Positions 22,927 to 35,179 of a DNA stretch of 64,000 bases are shown piece by piece. The position numbers and the translations under genes are program-made. Every line of letters begins with the position of its first letter. Position 1 is the first letter of the stretch. Below the pieces are notes generated by a model. The model searched no databases and was not told the DNA's origin. It was given only the letters and a program-made list of their open reading frames with translations. This stretch comes from Collybia mongolica (lineage: Eukaryota; Basidiomycota; Agaricomycetes; Agaricales; Clitocybaceae): assembly GCA_013420905.1 (NCBI GenBank), contig JAAXNY010000002.1:1-64000 (forward strand), read 5' to 3'.

Positions 22927-24145
22927 TGAAAGGGGGCTCCTGGGCTATAAGTGTGCTGATGCTATGAAATGTAATCTCTTACACACACACACACACCAAA
23001 CCTAACAATCAACACACAAACAGTAGGAATTGCCTGTTTTGAGTTCGGGTTCAAGTGCTTAGAAGCACTAAGCTTTGAATAGTACTAGCCAAAGCTCTTT
23101 CCAATGATCTCTTGACAGGTTTGATTCAGACAAAGCTTCAACACAAGTTTAAAACTTGCTAGGTATATTTGTAATATCTCTCAATCCAATAGACTGAGTA
23201 CCAAGTGTACGTTCAATTATTAATGATCCCAAGCAGATCTATAAGTCCAAGCGACTTATTAAACAAACAGTGCCAAGTGCACTAAGGCCAAGTGCCTAGT
23301 AATTCCAACGGACAATGCGGTACTAAGTTCCAAGTGAACTAAGACTCTTCAATTCTGTGATCTCTTCAAACAATTCCAATCAAGACAACTTTGAAGCAAT
23401 CTGAGCCTTAATTCAGGCACGCAATAGTGTTTTAACAAATGTGATTTGTGTACTCTATAGTAGCGCGAAGTGGGGGCAAGATTCCTTGCCTTTGCACTAC
23501 CCATCTACAGTCTATTTATAGTGTACAAACTAAATATCATACGGAATTGTAAATTTTATATGGAACTGCGCTCCCCCCCGCCAAGGATCTGTATTTAATG
23601 CTGATGCATCCTCTATGACTTGGTGCGCATGCCATATGTGCCAATTATGCCGTTTACTGGTTACTTATCAAATATTGAAAGAGCTGGCTAAACTCTTATC
23701 AAGTCCTGACTGCGTGCTTTGTTATTTAAAACAGCACGGCGCTGTCATTTACTTCTCCTGATTGTCCCAGTTGTTATTCATGGTGTCCTGTCTCTTCCAG
23801 TAGTTAACACCAAGTGCCCCTGACTAGGATCGGGTTGTGCAAGTCCCAAATTTACAATTACTTCTCCTATTAATGATGATCCCTGGACTAATGATATCAT
23901 ACTACAATGGTTACTTATGAACTAAGATACCAAGGTTGTAACCGGGCATGGTGAATAGGACTAATAATAGACCGTACTCATAGTCCTCTGTACTGATAGT
24001 GTATTATCCATTAGACTAGTTCACTCTGATTAGCTGTCTTGGAGCTCGACTCTAATCCTTTATTACTGTTTACTTGGTTATTAGAAATGATATTAATAGC
24101 CTTACTTGTTGACTTTATAAGTGCAAACAATTTCGGGCCCTATCA
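22927..24145 (-). repeat. 5' LTR of element C (1219 bp)
   Basis: It is the reverse complement of the A-family LTR, with the same TGATAGGG start (24145) and CTTTCA end (22927). It differs from the A LTR mainly at CpG sites and carries an (AC)n expansion near 22981-22996. It is preceded on the minus strand by CCAC, the probable target site. Confidence 0.88.
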
Positions 24146-24947
24146 GTGGTTCAAACATGGATTGTTCAGAACTGGACCAAAGTTCAGTTCAGGGTTCAGG
24201 CAGGGGGAAGGAAAGGTGAACCTGTTCGAACCGATGAGCACAGTGTTGAATTTTTTTCAAGAGTGGCAATGCAACTCATGCAAGATCGTGAGTGTGTCGC
24301 GAGAATCTGTTCAGGGCTCAGGACAAGGACCAAGGCACCAACTTGAATGCGGAAATGTTAAGCACTGAGATTTGATGACTCAGAAGTCAGGTTGCCGTCA
24401 ACAACGCGTCTGAGTCACATGTATTTCTCCCACAATCAACAATGCTATCTACCATTTCCTTGTCCACTCCCTGCAACTTACAATGGCAAGACAGACCAAT
24501 CCTGGAGTCAGGCCTCAAGAATATCCATACCACTGTGCCTCCGACATTTTGTACAGCATCTCGGCCGATGAATTGATCTGCCAGATGATGAACTTATTGC
24601 CATCCAGCTAGTGGGGGCTGGCAGTGGTGCTCCCTGGGCCTTGAAGTTGGACTATCCTCACCGACAAAAGCCTGATTCCCCTGACATCATAGAACCTGGA
24701 GACTGTCCATGTCTATACAGCACCTGGTGCCTCTTCCTGAGTCCAACGTGGTTGCACCTAGGGCCCATTTCATTGCTGTTCCTGTTCCTTTCATTGTGCC
24801 ACTGCATGCTTTTTAAAAATTTTTATAGACCAAACTCTTCATGGATAGATGAAAGGGGCATAACTCGTTTTTGAGATCTGCTGCGCGCTCATGACAATGA
24901 ATAAAAGATTGCAGGCTCATTTTTTTGAAGGAGTTTATTTGATTGCA
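24146..24947. other. Region upstream of the hAT transposase
   Basis: No credible gene lies here. The first ~110 bp is rich in GTTC/GAAC words (CAGTGGTTCAAAC, TTCAGTTCAGGGTTCAGG) resembling those at 35811-35985. It may be a terminal region of a hAT element. Confidence 0.35.
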
Positions 24948-27900
24948 ATGGCTGCCCCAGACCCATCCCAATGCGCACTTGCAGCGGATGGTAGTCTCCT
25001 TGATGCCTCTGATATCATTTTCTACAACAATCCTGACAACACTCTCCCTCTTCCTCAACCTGCAACTGCCAAGGCTATGGTTCATCCTTTCTTTACTGGT
25101 GCCTCTGCACCAGTCACCCTGGTTGTGGGTTCCCGCCACTCAGCATGTGTCATTCGACCATCAACACAGATCACAGATCCTGACAATGTAGAGACTCTCC
25201 CTTCGCGTAAGAGAGCAGCTCCTACAACAGCATCGATCAAATTTTCTGCACATTGGACGAGACCCAGGATTACTGATAGCGAGGATGAGGGCAAGGCGGC
25301 TGAGGTAGACCAGGGTGAAGGTGAGGATGAGGATTCAGGAAACACTGGAAGTGGAGACTCCCAAGGCAGTGGTAGGCTGAAGATGGTCATTGGTGTAAAC
25401 TCTGCAGGTCTGTGTTTCCGATTGCAAATCTAGAAGTGCTAATAGGATGTTGCAGAGCTGTGGGTGTCAGGAAAAAGGGCTGTTTCTTCACAGGAAGTAC
25501 AACAACTCTCCATAATCACATTGCTAGGTATTTGTTTGGAATGATTCCAATACACTCGTTGACAATCTATCCCCTCAAGAAATCCTGACCACATCCAGGT
25601 GTACATGGAGCTATGCATGAAGAACAATGTACCCATCAATAAGTGAGTCTTATCCAAGACCGAGAGTCTTGAAGATATTGACAGGTGGGTGTGAATACAT
25701 TCCTTCCTTCATTTCTTTTACAATATGTCCTTTAGATTAAAGCAGGGGAATCTTAATGGTCTTGTAACACACCACCAGCAAGGACCAACATTCACGACAG
25801 ATGGACTCATCGAGTACATTGTCGAGTTGATTGTACACAAGGATGAGGTATGGTACCATAATAGTTTGATGACATGACTTGTGGTTGACATCAGATCTAG
25901 GCTTTCCAGCTGGTGGACAAAAAATCATTCCGAGACCTCCTCAAATACCTTTGTCCATTGCTCACAGAGAGGGACATTCCCCACTGCACCAAAATACAGA
26001 AAGAGATCATGAAACATGCTGCTATTGCTGAAGATTGCATCTGTGATTGGTTGAGAGCTATCCCAAGTAAGGTCTCATTCACATTCGACTCCTGGACTTC
26101 AGATGCTGGTGATCCCTATCTCTCCGTGACTGGGCACTATATTTCAGCACCAGTTGACAAGCCTCAAGAATGGAGCCTCAAAGCGGAACAACTTGCATTC
26201 AAACACATTGAAGGCAACCACTCAGGTGCCAACATCTCTAAAATTCTTGTGGGCATGCTTGATCATTATGAGCTGCGTAAGAAGGTGCGCTTTCCTCAAA
26301 ATAGCTTGGTTTTCATATTATGTTGATCTACATGTTCTGTAGATGGGCTGGATGACGGGCGACAACGCACCAAGTAATGGCACGGCTATTCATGGAGTTG
26401 CCAAGACTGTGAACATAGATAGCAAACTCGATGAGGTGTGGGACCCTATCCAAAATTACATCAGGCAATTGAATGCTTTGGTCATGCCTCCAGTTCTCTG
26501 CTAACAAATATGTGCAGATGCATGGAACATTCCGTCGACCTTTCTGCCCACCATTTTGTTCAAGAGGTTTCACCCTCGACAGTTTGTAAGCTCATCAATA
26601 AGATCAAAGCCGCATTCCAGGACGCGGATCTCAATAGCAAAAATCTAGACCTTGATGATCTCAATGTGCGCTTGGCTGACTTTGATGATGAGGAGAGTGG
26701 TATTGATGGTGGCCACAATGACACATTAGAGGCAGATGGCGATAGCACTCATGGAGGCACTTGCTCTGGTCAAACAGGCATGCGATCTGCTGGTCCTGTA
26801 GTATCATGCTAATGATGACTACTTAGACCCATGGATCTCCCCAAGCACATGCATTTTTTAAGAAGTCATGTGCTCAGGTTGACATACCATATCTACACCT
26901 GCTCCTGTGGATTCGTACCTGCTGGGCATCAATGTACACATTCCTTGATTGTATGCTCAAACTGAAGCTGGTGAGAAATCCTGTTAGTTTTGGGTGATTG
27001 TCGCCTCATCCTTTATCATATAGGCCATCAACCACTTCGTCCACCTTGCTGATGATAGCAACAAAGTCCCAAACCTCAAGGATAAGGCCTACTCCAACTT
27101 CTGCCTTCGGAAAGAAGATTGGGGTAAGATGACATGGATGCATGAGGTCTTGAAGGTGTGTAGACTGACCATTCATGGTACATATACTCATGCTGCCTGT
27201 TAGGAGCCCGCTGATAGGGCCCGAAATTGTTTGCACTTATAAAGTCGACAAGTAAGGCTATTAGTGTCATTTCTAATAACCAAGTAAGCGGTAATAAAGG
27301 ATTAGAGTCGAGCTCCAAGACGGCTAATCAGAGTGAACTAGTCTAATGGATAATACACTATCAGTACAGAGGACTATGAGTACGGTCTATTATTAGTCCT
27401 ATTCACCATGCCCAGTTACAACCTCGGTGTCTTAGTTCATAAGTAACCGTTGTAGTATGATATCATTAGTCCGGGGATCATCATTAATAGGAGAAGTAAT
27501 TGTAAATTCGGGACTTGCACAACCCGATCCTAGTCAGGGGTACTTGGTGTTAACTACCGGAAGCGACGGGACACCGTGAATAACAACAGGGACAATCAGG
27601 GGGAGTAAACGACAGTGCCGCGCTGTTTTAAATAACAAAGCGCGCGGTCGGGACTTGATAAGAGTTTAGCCCGCTCTTTCAATATTTGATAAGTAACCAG
27701 TAAACGACATAATTGGCACACGTGGCGCGCGCGCCAAGCTGTAGTAGACGCGTCGGTATTGAATACAGATCCTTGGCGCGCGGGAGCGCGGTTCCGTGTA
27801 AAATTTACAATTCCGTATGATATTTAGTTTGTACATTATAAATAGACTGTAGATGAGTAGCGCTAAGGTAAGGAATCTTGCCCCCACTTCGCGTGACTAT

Positions 27901-29463
27901 AGAGTATACAAATCACATTTGTTAAAACACTATTGCGTGCCCGAATTAAGGATCAGATTGCTTCAACGTGTCTTGATTGGAATTGATTGGAGAACCACAG
28001 AATTAAAGAAACTTAGTTCACTTGGAACTTAGTACCGTATTGTCCGTTGGAATTACTAGGCACTTGGCCTTAGTGCACTTGGCACTGTATTGTTTGATAA
28101 GTCGCTTGGACTTATAGATCCGCTTGGGATCACTAATAATTGAACGTACACTTGGTACTCAGTCTATTGGATCGAGAGATATTATAAATATACCTAGCAG
28201 GTTTTTGAACCTGTGTTGAAGCTTTTGTCTAAATCGAACCCGTCGAGAGATCATTGGAAAGGGCTTTGGCTAGTACTATTCAAAGCTTAGTGCTTCTAAG
28301 CACTTGAACCCGAACTCAAAACAGGCGATTCCTACTGTTCGTGTGTTGATTGTTAGGTTTGGTGTGTGTGTGAGAGAGATTACATTTCATAGCATCAGCG
28401 CACTTATAGCCCAGGAGCCCCCTTTCACCGCTACAGCAAAGCAAACATTTTCAAGCTCCCAAGAGCCGTCAGTGTTTCAAACCATCCCTGTCCTTGAGTT
28501 CCTGCAAGAGTCATGGGAAAACATGGCCACCCTTCCGCGGTTTTCTGAACTGGAAGGTGCCCTGTGCAAAGGCTTGGCAAACCTTGACAAATGGTATTGC
28601 AAGGTCAATGACACTGACGCGTACTTCATTTGTCTTGGTATTTTTTGCGTTTTTGCTTCTTTCACTCTATACTAACATTCTTCTCAGTCCTGGACCCGAA
28701 TTTTAAGACAGCTTATGCAGAATCCAAATGGCAGCCAGAATTCTTTGATGCTGCAATGGATTGTCTTGGGGAAGTAGTAATTTATCACTCAGCATCGCGT
28801 CTCGTATGTCAGAGGTTGATTCCCTTGATTTCAGTTTGATAGCTACTATGTGATGCAGCCTAGTGTTAGTATACAACCCAGTGTGCCGACACCCTCACCC
28901 TGTATGTCCTGACTATAAAATTCTTCCCGATGCTGACAGGATCTTAGTCAAGGGAGATAAGGCACAGGGCCAATATGGCTACGTGTGGATGCGTGAATCC
29001 GTTTGCAGCCGCCATGATGCAGAACATGGGAAAGCCAATCCTCGCAATGAATTTAAGAAGTATCTGGAGAGCCCTCTTGAAGATGGAGTTGTCAATGTCA
29101 TTGGATATTGGGGTGTACGTCCTCCCTGAAATATTCATTGTCACACATACCAACACTGTTACAGAAGAACTCTGGGCCACACCATTATCCTACTTGGGCT
29201 CGGATGGCCCAGGACTACCTTGCCATCCAGAGTTCTGCAACACCCTCGGAGCGTGCATTTTCAGGTGGTGGGATCACTGGGACAGCTCGCTGCAGCTGCC
29301 TCACCCCCGATGCATTTGAGGCACTCCAAATTCTGAAAAGCGCATATCAAAATGGCCACATCAGGGCACCTGCTGACACTCAGGTTCAGGTTGATAATGA
29401 TACAGGAGATTGGGAGACTTTGGTTGCCATGGAGGTTTGTTGTGATGATAGGGATTTGTCTTG
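24948..29463 (+). pseudogene. hAT-family transposase gene, decayed and split by a solo LTR
   Basis: The N-terminus begins MAAPDPSQCALAADGSLLDA (24948) with an acidic linker. The helical and RNase H-like parts follow: LIEYIVELIVHKDE, AFQLVDKKSFRDLLKYLCP, the catalytic-region FTFDSWTSDAGDPYLSVTGH, and GWMTGDNAPSNG. Downstream of the LTR come LDKWYCKVNDTDAY, a 50-nt intron (28637-28686), VLDPNFKTAYAESKW, and the C-terminal dimerisation domain YLAIQSSATPSERAFSGGG, then DAFEALQILKSAYQNGHI. It would cut and paste hAT elements. Frames change repeatedly, partly from introns and partly from decay, so I call it a pseudogene. The BED finger region is not recognisable. Confidence 0.82.
27212..28427 (+). 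repeat. Solo LTR of the A family inside the hAT gene
   Basis: It is 1216 bp, TGATAGGG to CTTTCA, the same length as the LTR at 7048 and differing at only a handful of positions I noticed. It is flanked by CCGC at 27208-27211 and 28428-28431. No internal retroelement sequence is present, so it arose by LTR-LTR recombination after insertion. Confidence 0.9.
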
Positions 29464-29469
29464 ATGTTG

Positions 29470-30940
29470 CCATCTGCTCTATCATAACTCGTTCAATATA
29501 TTTTGTATTCCACTGTGAAACTGAGAATAGATGAAATTCAACCCTGTGTTTCATCCTCTTAAATAATAGAAATAATACATTAAAAATATGAAATTCATTC
29601 ACTTAACAATCCTAAAATGTAATGAATTTCATCTTGAAGATGTTTGAAAACACACCCCCTGTGGGGGGAAAAATGGATGGAAAACCCCCCCTTAAGGTAT
29701 AATTTAGTGGATGAATTTCATTTCACCATAGGTGGAAAAAACAACCATTGTGGGAGGTAATTCCTATCAATATGGGATTAATCTACTACCTTGATGGGTG
29801 AGAATAGCAATGTTTTTTGGGGTAACATTACTGCAAATTTTTGAGGCTATGGAATGAATTTCATACCATGATAGGTGAAAATAATAGCCTTTGTAGGGAT
29901 GGATTTCATACCATCACAGGTGAGAATAATAGCCTTTGTGGGGATTAATTCCATGCCATTTATGTCACTTAAATTTGAATTCATTATTTCTTCCTTGTTA
30001 TCAATAAACACACTTTGTTCATTTTGTACAGTTAAGGTTTAACATCCATAAGATCTAAGGTATTGTAATTTGAATGCTCTATCAACTAGTATACCTCTGA
30101 TTCATATCCCTCATTCCAAAGTTCCTGATCACCAGCATTACCAACCAGACTGCAAACACAACACTGTGATTTGTTAGAATCATGTATTGAGGTTAGTAAT
30201 GAGAAAACTTACCCAAATTGCCCTATATAAATCCTTGTCATCCTGAAGCTGCATCTGGAGACAGAACCCATTTCCAGCAATGCCACACAGTGGGCATGGA
30301 ATAGGACTCCCTACTTTTTCTTTAGCATGAGCAACTTTACATAAGGTGGTGAGTTTGGCTGGTCAGATTAGCATGATAAAGATAAAAGAAAGTTAAGTAA
30401 TGGATGGAAGTTGTTGGTCTTCATGCACTGCCAGACTGCTCATTGTCTTTGTTGACCTTGTTGTAATGAAGTGATCTGTAAAATGGGTCAATGTTAATGT
30501 GCTTTGGATTAGATTGGGTTGACAGACATACTGAGACTCCCTCATTGTCCACCTGCACTTTGAGGTCAATGAAGTGGTGTACCATGTTAAGGACATTGTC
30601 AGGCATGGTTTTATCCTGCATACTAATGATGTCCTTTGGTTTCCTGTAGGATCATTATTAGCATTTATTAATATTCTTAACAAAGCCTTATAGTTTGTAT
30701 TGGAATTCAAATGACTACTACAAGTATTACAATAGTAATTGTAATCTAACATTATACTAATTGTAATCTATCAATGAAGAGTGCTTACTACAAGGGGGAG
30801 GATGGGAGGCAGCAACAGGCAATGGTGGTGGTACGAGAGCAAGAAGGAAAGCATGTGAAAGCGGCTGCCAATGCATAATATAGCTCCGAATATTCAGCCG
30901 TTGGGCATCTTGGTCAACAAAGCCATGTGATCAAATCTGA
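29470..30940. other. Non-coding AT-rich region with GGATGAAATT-type repeats
   Basis: No gene is visible. At 29640-29990 there are degenerate repeats built on GAATTTCATNCCATNANAGGTGA, starting with a GC-rich CCCCCTGTGGGGGG. A related set occurs inverted at 35390-35805. Confidence 0.5.
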
Positions 30941-31430
30941 GGATGCTGACAAATATTTTTATTTATTTATTCAAATCATATACTATTCATTATTAATAGG
31001 AGGCTGAAAAATGTGCACCCACCAGGTTCGAACAGTCGCAGGGAGGATCATTATGTAATACTAATACCTTTGGCATGGATAACTGCTGGGCAAGACTGGC
31101 ATTCTTAGTGAGGGGACAAGTAGTCCCAAGTCTACAAATGTGGTCACATGGTTACAAAATATGTGACCAGGTCACATTACTGTTGCCACACCTTTGTTGA
31201 TGATCTTCAACCACATCGCGGCCTCCCATTCTCCCAACCACATCTGTATCATTACAGATGCGTCGACTCCCTCACTCCCTCTTCAGTCAGTCTCGGTTTA
31301 CCGGGCATGGCATGAGGGCGATCTATACGAGGACTGGGCTGTGGCCGGCCTCTCCACATCTGATGGTGCCGAACTGCGAGCAATTGCAGAGGGCATTACT
31401 CAAGCCAGAGAAATCAGACTCGATGATGTA

Positions 31431-33038
31431 CAGTGGCTCAAAAAACTGCCCCAATGTTTGTACATTTTTGAAAGATCAATATGGTATGAAGTGCTGACAT
31501 AAGCAGGGGACCTGGGGTAATTATGTAAGATACTATGACATCGTGGCTTTCCAATGGACCCTGGATCATGTGATTTGGATCAATATCCATTAAGCTATAA
31601 GCCAAACAAAATGGTTACTTATTGGGGCAGTTTTTTGACCCTTATCTTATTTTCCATTATTCTGGCATTTATGATCCAATGCAAGAACATTATGGACTGT
31701 GGGAAGAATAAACAATGTCATGTGACTTTATTTGTATCAATTTGACATGTTGGAATTGGTTCAATCATCTTCTTGACCTCTTACCACCACCATGAAAGCC
31801 ATTTCTACTGCTCAGCACAATACTGTTGTTTCTCTCCTCAATGAGGGCTATTCTCAGTGTCAAATCAAGGAGAAAACTGGTCTAGGGAAGGGTACCATCA
31901 GTAGGATCAGCAAAGATGTGGATGGAAACAAAGAAAACAACCTTGGTGGCCGCCCCTCCAAGCTGTCTGTTCGTGACAAACAGTCAATTATTCGTCAAAT
32001 CAAGTCAGGGAAGCTTGATAATGCAGTTCAGGCTACCCAATTCATCAATGGCATCATCCCCAATCCTGTCACACCCCAGACAGTCAGAAATGCACTCAAG
32101 GAAAATCAATTTTATGCTGCTACAAAGAGGAAAGCTCCTCTTCTCAAACGAGCCCATCGCATCCGGCGTCTCCAGTTTGCAAAATATCATGAAAGCTGGA
32201 CTGTGGAGGACTGGAAAAGGGTTCTATGGACAGATGAGACCAAAATCAATAGGATTGGGTCAGATGGAAAGGTTTATGTCTGGAAACAAAGGGGAGAACC
32301 ACCATCTGATAGAACAACATCACCTACTGTCAAACATGGAGGAGGAGGAAACCTCATGGTATGGGGTTGTATGGGGTGGAATGGAGTGGGAAAGCTCATA
32401 GAGGTGCAGGGGAACATGGACAAGGTTCAATACTGTGAAATTTTGGAGAGTGGAGTTCAGGAAAGTTTTGAGAAGTTGGAAATGGTGGATGGCGAGCGCT
32501 ACTTTCAGCAAGATAACGACCCCAAACACACATCTGGACTGGCCACACAGTGGTTTGAAGACAACAACATTCAAGTCCTTGGCTGGCCTGCCCAATCCCC
32601 TGACATGAATCCAATAGAACACCTTTGGGAACATCTCAAGCGCCGTCTTAAAGAATATCCGACACCACCCAAAGGAGTACATGAGTTGTGGGATAGATTG
32701 GCTGAAGAGTGGGGTGAAATTCCACCAGAGGTATGCCAAAACCTGATAGAAAGTATGCCCAGGCGGATACAAGCAGTTATAAAGGCAAAAGGTGGTCATA
32801 CAAAGTATTAGATAGAAAATTAATAGAGGGTCAAAAAACTGCCCCAATGAGTAATCATTTTGTTTGGCCTATAGCTTAATGGGTTTTGATCCAAATCACA
32901 TGATCCAGGGTCCATTGGAAAGCCACGATGTCATAGTATCTTACATAATTACCCCAGGTCCCCTGCTTATGTCAGCACTTCATACCATATTGATCTTTCA
33001 AAAATGTACAAACATTGGGGCAGTTTTTTGAGCCACTG
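31431..33038 (+). mobile_element. Tc1/mariner element, 1608 bp, apparently complete
   Basis: TA flanks both ends (31429-31430 and 33039-33040). The ends start CAGTGGCTCAAAAAACTGCC. Terminal inverted repeats are about 215-220 bp (31431 to ~31653, ~32824 to 33038) with few mismatches. Each TIR carries the word AAAAAACTGCCCCAAT at its outer end and the same word inverted at its inner end. The element lies in a LINE fragment. Confidence 0.95.
31792..32811 (+). CDS. Tc1-type DD34E transposase
   Basis: This is an uninterrupted 339-residue frame, the usual length for Tc1 transposases. The N-terminal helix-turn-helix covers about 5-60 (VVSLLNEGYSQCQIKEKTGL) with the GRPSKLS linker at 53-59, and a second HTH lies at about 60-115. 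The catalytic triad is D148 (LWTDETK), D241 (FQQDNDPKHT) and E276 (DMNPIEHLW), with 34 residues between D241 and E276. The glycine-rich HGGGGNLMVWG is at 182-192. It would bind the TIRs and move the element by cut-and-paste into TA sites. All key residues are present, so it could be active. Confidence 0.95.
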   Translation: MKAISTAQHNTVVSLLNEGYSQCQIKEKTGLGKGTISRISKDVDGNKENNLGGRPSKLSVRDKQSIIRQIKSGKLDNAVQATQFINGIIPNPVTPQTVRNALKENQFYAATKRKAPLLKRAHRIRRLQFAKYHESWTVEDWKRVLWTDETKINRIGSDGKVYVWKQRGEPPSDRTTSPTVKHGGGGNLMVWGCMGWNGVGKLIEVQGNMDKVQYCEILESGVQESFEKLEMVDGERYFQQDNDPKHTSGLATQWFEDNNIQVLGWPAQSPDMNPIEHLWEHLKRRLKEYPTPPKGVHELWDRLAEEWGEIPPEVCQNLIESMPRRIQAVIKAKGGHTKY

Positions 33039-34429
33039 TACATCAGATACACGTCTTTTCCGATTCTACAAATGTGCTCCGTCTGTGCATGGATGCGTCT
33101 CATCACTCTGGACAACACTTGTCCCTCGCCATCTGTAGTGTGCTGGTGCCTTGGCTCCAACACAATCCTGGTAACTCTGTCCACTTTCACCACATCACGC
33201 CCGGTGTGGAGATAGAGGACCACCAACTGGCTCACATCCTCGCCACCTCAACATGCGTCGAGGCGGGGGGGGGGGGGCGCCGGTTATATCTGCTGACTTC
33301 GCTAGGAGCGGGGCAGTCACACGCATGCTTGGTGGCTGGAAGTCACTATTCCAGTCCTCAAAGTACATTGGCAAGAACTTCCTCCCTCTCTATGAGAAGA
33401 AGGACACCCCACTCACTCCAACCCATGTCAAAAATGGGCCCTGGATGTGTAAGACCGGACATAGTCATGGTCTCACCGCACGCTTAACACGCTGCGTAAC
33501 CGGACACGCCCCCATAGGGACATTCCGATCTCGGTTCTTCCCTGAAGAGCCCACAGCCTGTAGGTGTGGATTCCCTATGGAATCTGTGCCACACGTTCTT
33601 CGCCATTGCCCATCTCACACACAGGAAACACCCCCGAAACAACAGCTGCTGTACAAGTGGCTGGTGGATTTCCTTGAAGCGAACGAGACTGCATTTGCAT
33701 TTGATGTTCCTTAGTCCAACTCAGGCTGGGGGCGGTACACCGTGTTAGGTGGATTCGTGTTATGAGGTGTGCCTCACATTTCTTCCAGACCGGGATAATC
33801 AGTGGACTCGATCCACTTCCTGCTGCGGTGCACCGTGGCAGGGGGCCAACCCCCTGGCGTAGCTTGACCCTTACTGGTCTGCATAAAATGGGTCTTTGAC
33901 CCGCGACAATCCTGGTGTGACTTCGGCCACCCTGGGACACCTCAGCTTGACGGCGCTTTGTCTTTCGTCCCCTCCACCCTCTATCCCATAATTACTTTGC
34001 AAAGTGAGCAACACATGTATTAGGTACAATTGCTATATAAAATGTTGAAACAAAAAAAAAAAAAAAAAAAAGATCTTCAACCACATCAGCAACCCCCACC
34101 AAACCGCCCAATGTCAACATGCAAATGCCGAAACCAAACACATGGCCCCCCAAGCACCAGAAGCTCCCCGAGACACATGAAAGGCAAACAACGGCACACA
34201 AAACAGCAATGAGGGCGCGCACACCTAGGGGAGTGGGGCGAAGGGTGGACAAGGACATGGAACGAGGGGATGACAAGGAAAGGGCGCCCTGAGGGGCAGA
34301 GGGAGGTGAGTTGTTGCAAAATTCTACTCACACACACACTCACTATGCAGCACAACCCCCCCAGGAAAGCCTCAGGAATCCGAGACATGCGATGGATGCA
34401 GAGGATGGATGCCGAAGGACACAGGCAAG

Positions 34430-35100
34430 GGACACAGACGCAGGCTACTGACAACATACATGGACATCGACATGGACGCAGACGCTGCCACAGACATGCA
34501 TGCAGATGCAGGCGCAGACGCTGATGATTGACGATGATGCAGACACCAACACCAACACCAATGATGGATGATGATGCAGACACCAACACCAACATCAACA
34601 TTGACATTAACATCAACATGGATGCAGACATCAACACGGACACAGACATCAACACAGACGCAGATGCCACCACAGACACACATGCAGATGCAGGCGCAGA
34701 TGCCGATGACAGACAACAATACAGACACGGACACCAACACCAACATTGACACGGATGCAGACGCCGCCATGGACATGCATGCAGATGCAGGCGCAGATGC
34801 CAATAACAGACAACAACACAGACACCAACACCAACACCAACATTGACATGGACACAGACACTGCCAGGGACATGCAGGCAGATGCAGGTGCAGACGCCGA
34901 TGACAGATGCCAACGCAGACACTGACACAGACACCGACATTGACATGGACACAGACACCGCCACGGACATGCATGCAGATGCAGGCACAGACGCCAATGA
35001 CAGACACAGACATCGACACGAACACAGATGCCGCCACAGACATGCATGCAGATGCAGGTGCAGATGCCAACGCAGACACCAAAGACAGACCCCGATGCAC
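34430..35100. repeat. GACACN/GATGCAG-rich degenerate minisatellite
   Basis: Imperfect repeats based on GACACAGACAC and GCATGCAGATGCAGGCGCAGA form larger units of roughly 100 bp. They leave frames open on both strands, including a 343-codon Cys/His/Val-rich minus-strand frame that I regard as an artefact. Confidence 0.65.
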
Positions 35101-35179
35101 TTGCTCTCATACCACAACTATCGCCCGCCACTACTTCTGCCCGGCCTCCTGGCCCCTTCCCCAGCCTCTTCATAAATTT

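Larger units (their letters stand above)
11508..24145 (-). mobile_element. Element C: older copy of the A family, interrupted three times
   Basis: On the minus strand it runs from a 5' LTR (24145-22927) through PBS, gag, protease, RT, RNase H and integrase to the antisense genes, and stops at the B junction at 11508. The rest, including its 3' LTR, should lie left of the window beyond B. Insertions within it are the 8-bp-TSD element at 12707-14105 and an orphan segment at 17507-18412, in addition to B. Pol carries CGA-to-TGA stops and frameshifts, and many CpG sites of A are TpG or CpA here. Confidence 0.88.
31202..34087 (+). mobile_element. 5'-truncated LINE (Tad1-like) with 16-bp TSD, interrupted by Tc1
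   Basis: GATCTTCAACCACATC occurs at 31202-31217 and 34072-34087. Between them, 31218-34071 ends in A19. The coding remnant reads HICIITDASTP and GDLYEDWAVAGLST, resumes after the Tc1 with SDSTNVLRLCMDASHHSG, and ends in a cysteine-bearing tail TGHAPIGTFRSRFFPEEPTA then CRCGFP and VLRHCPSH. These match the RNase H and C-terminal parts of fungal LINE ORF2. The endonuclease and RT are absent, as expected for 5' truncation. The remnant is broken by the Tc1 and a poly-G run at 33269-33279. Confidence 0.85.

Noticed and set aside
34086..35117. 343-codon minus-strand frame rich in Cys, His and Val
   Set aside because: It lies in the GACACN/GATGCAG minisatellite, where several frames on both strands stay open because the repeats are multiples of three. 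There is no domain and no splice context.
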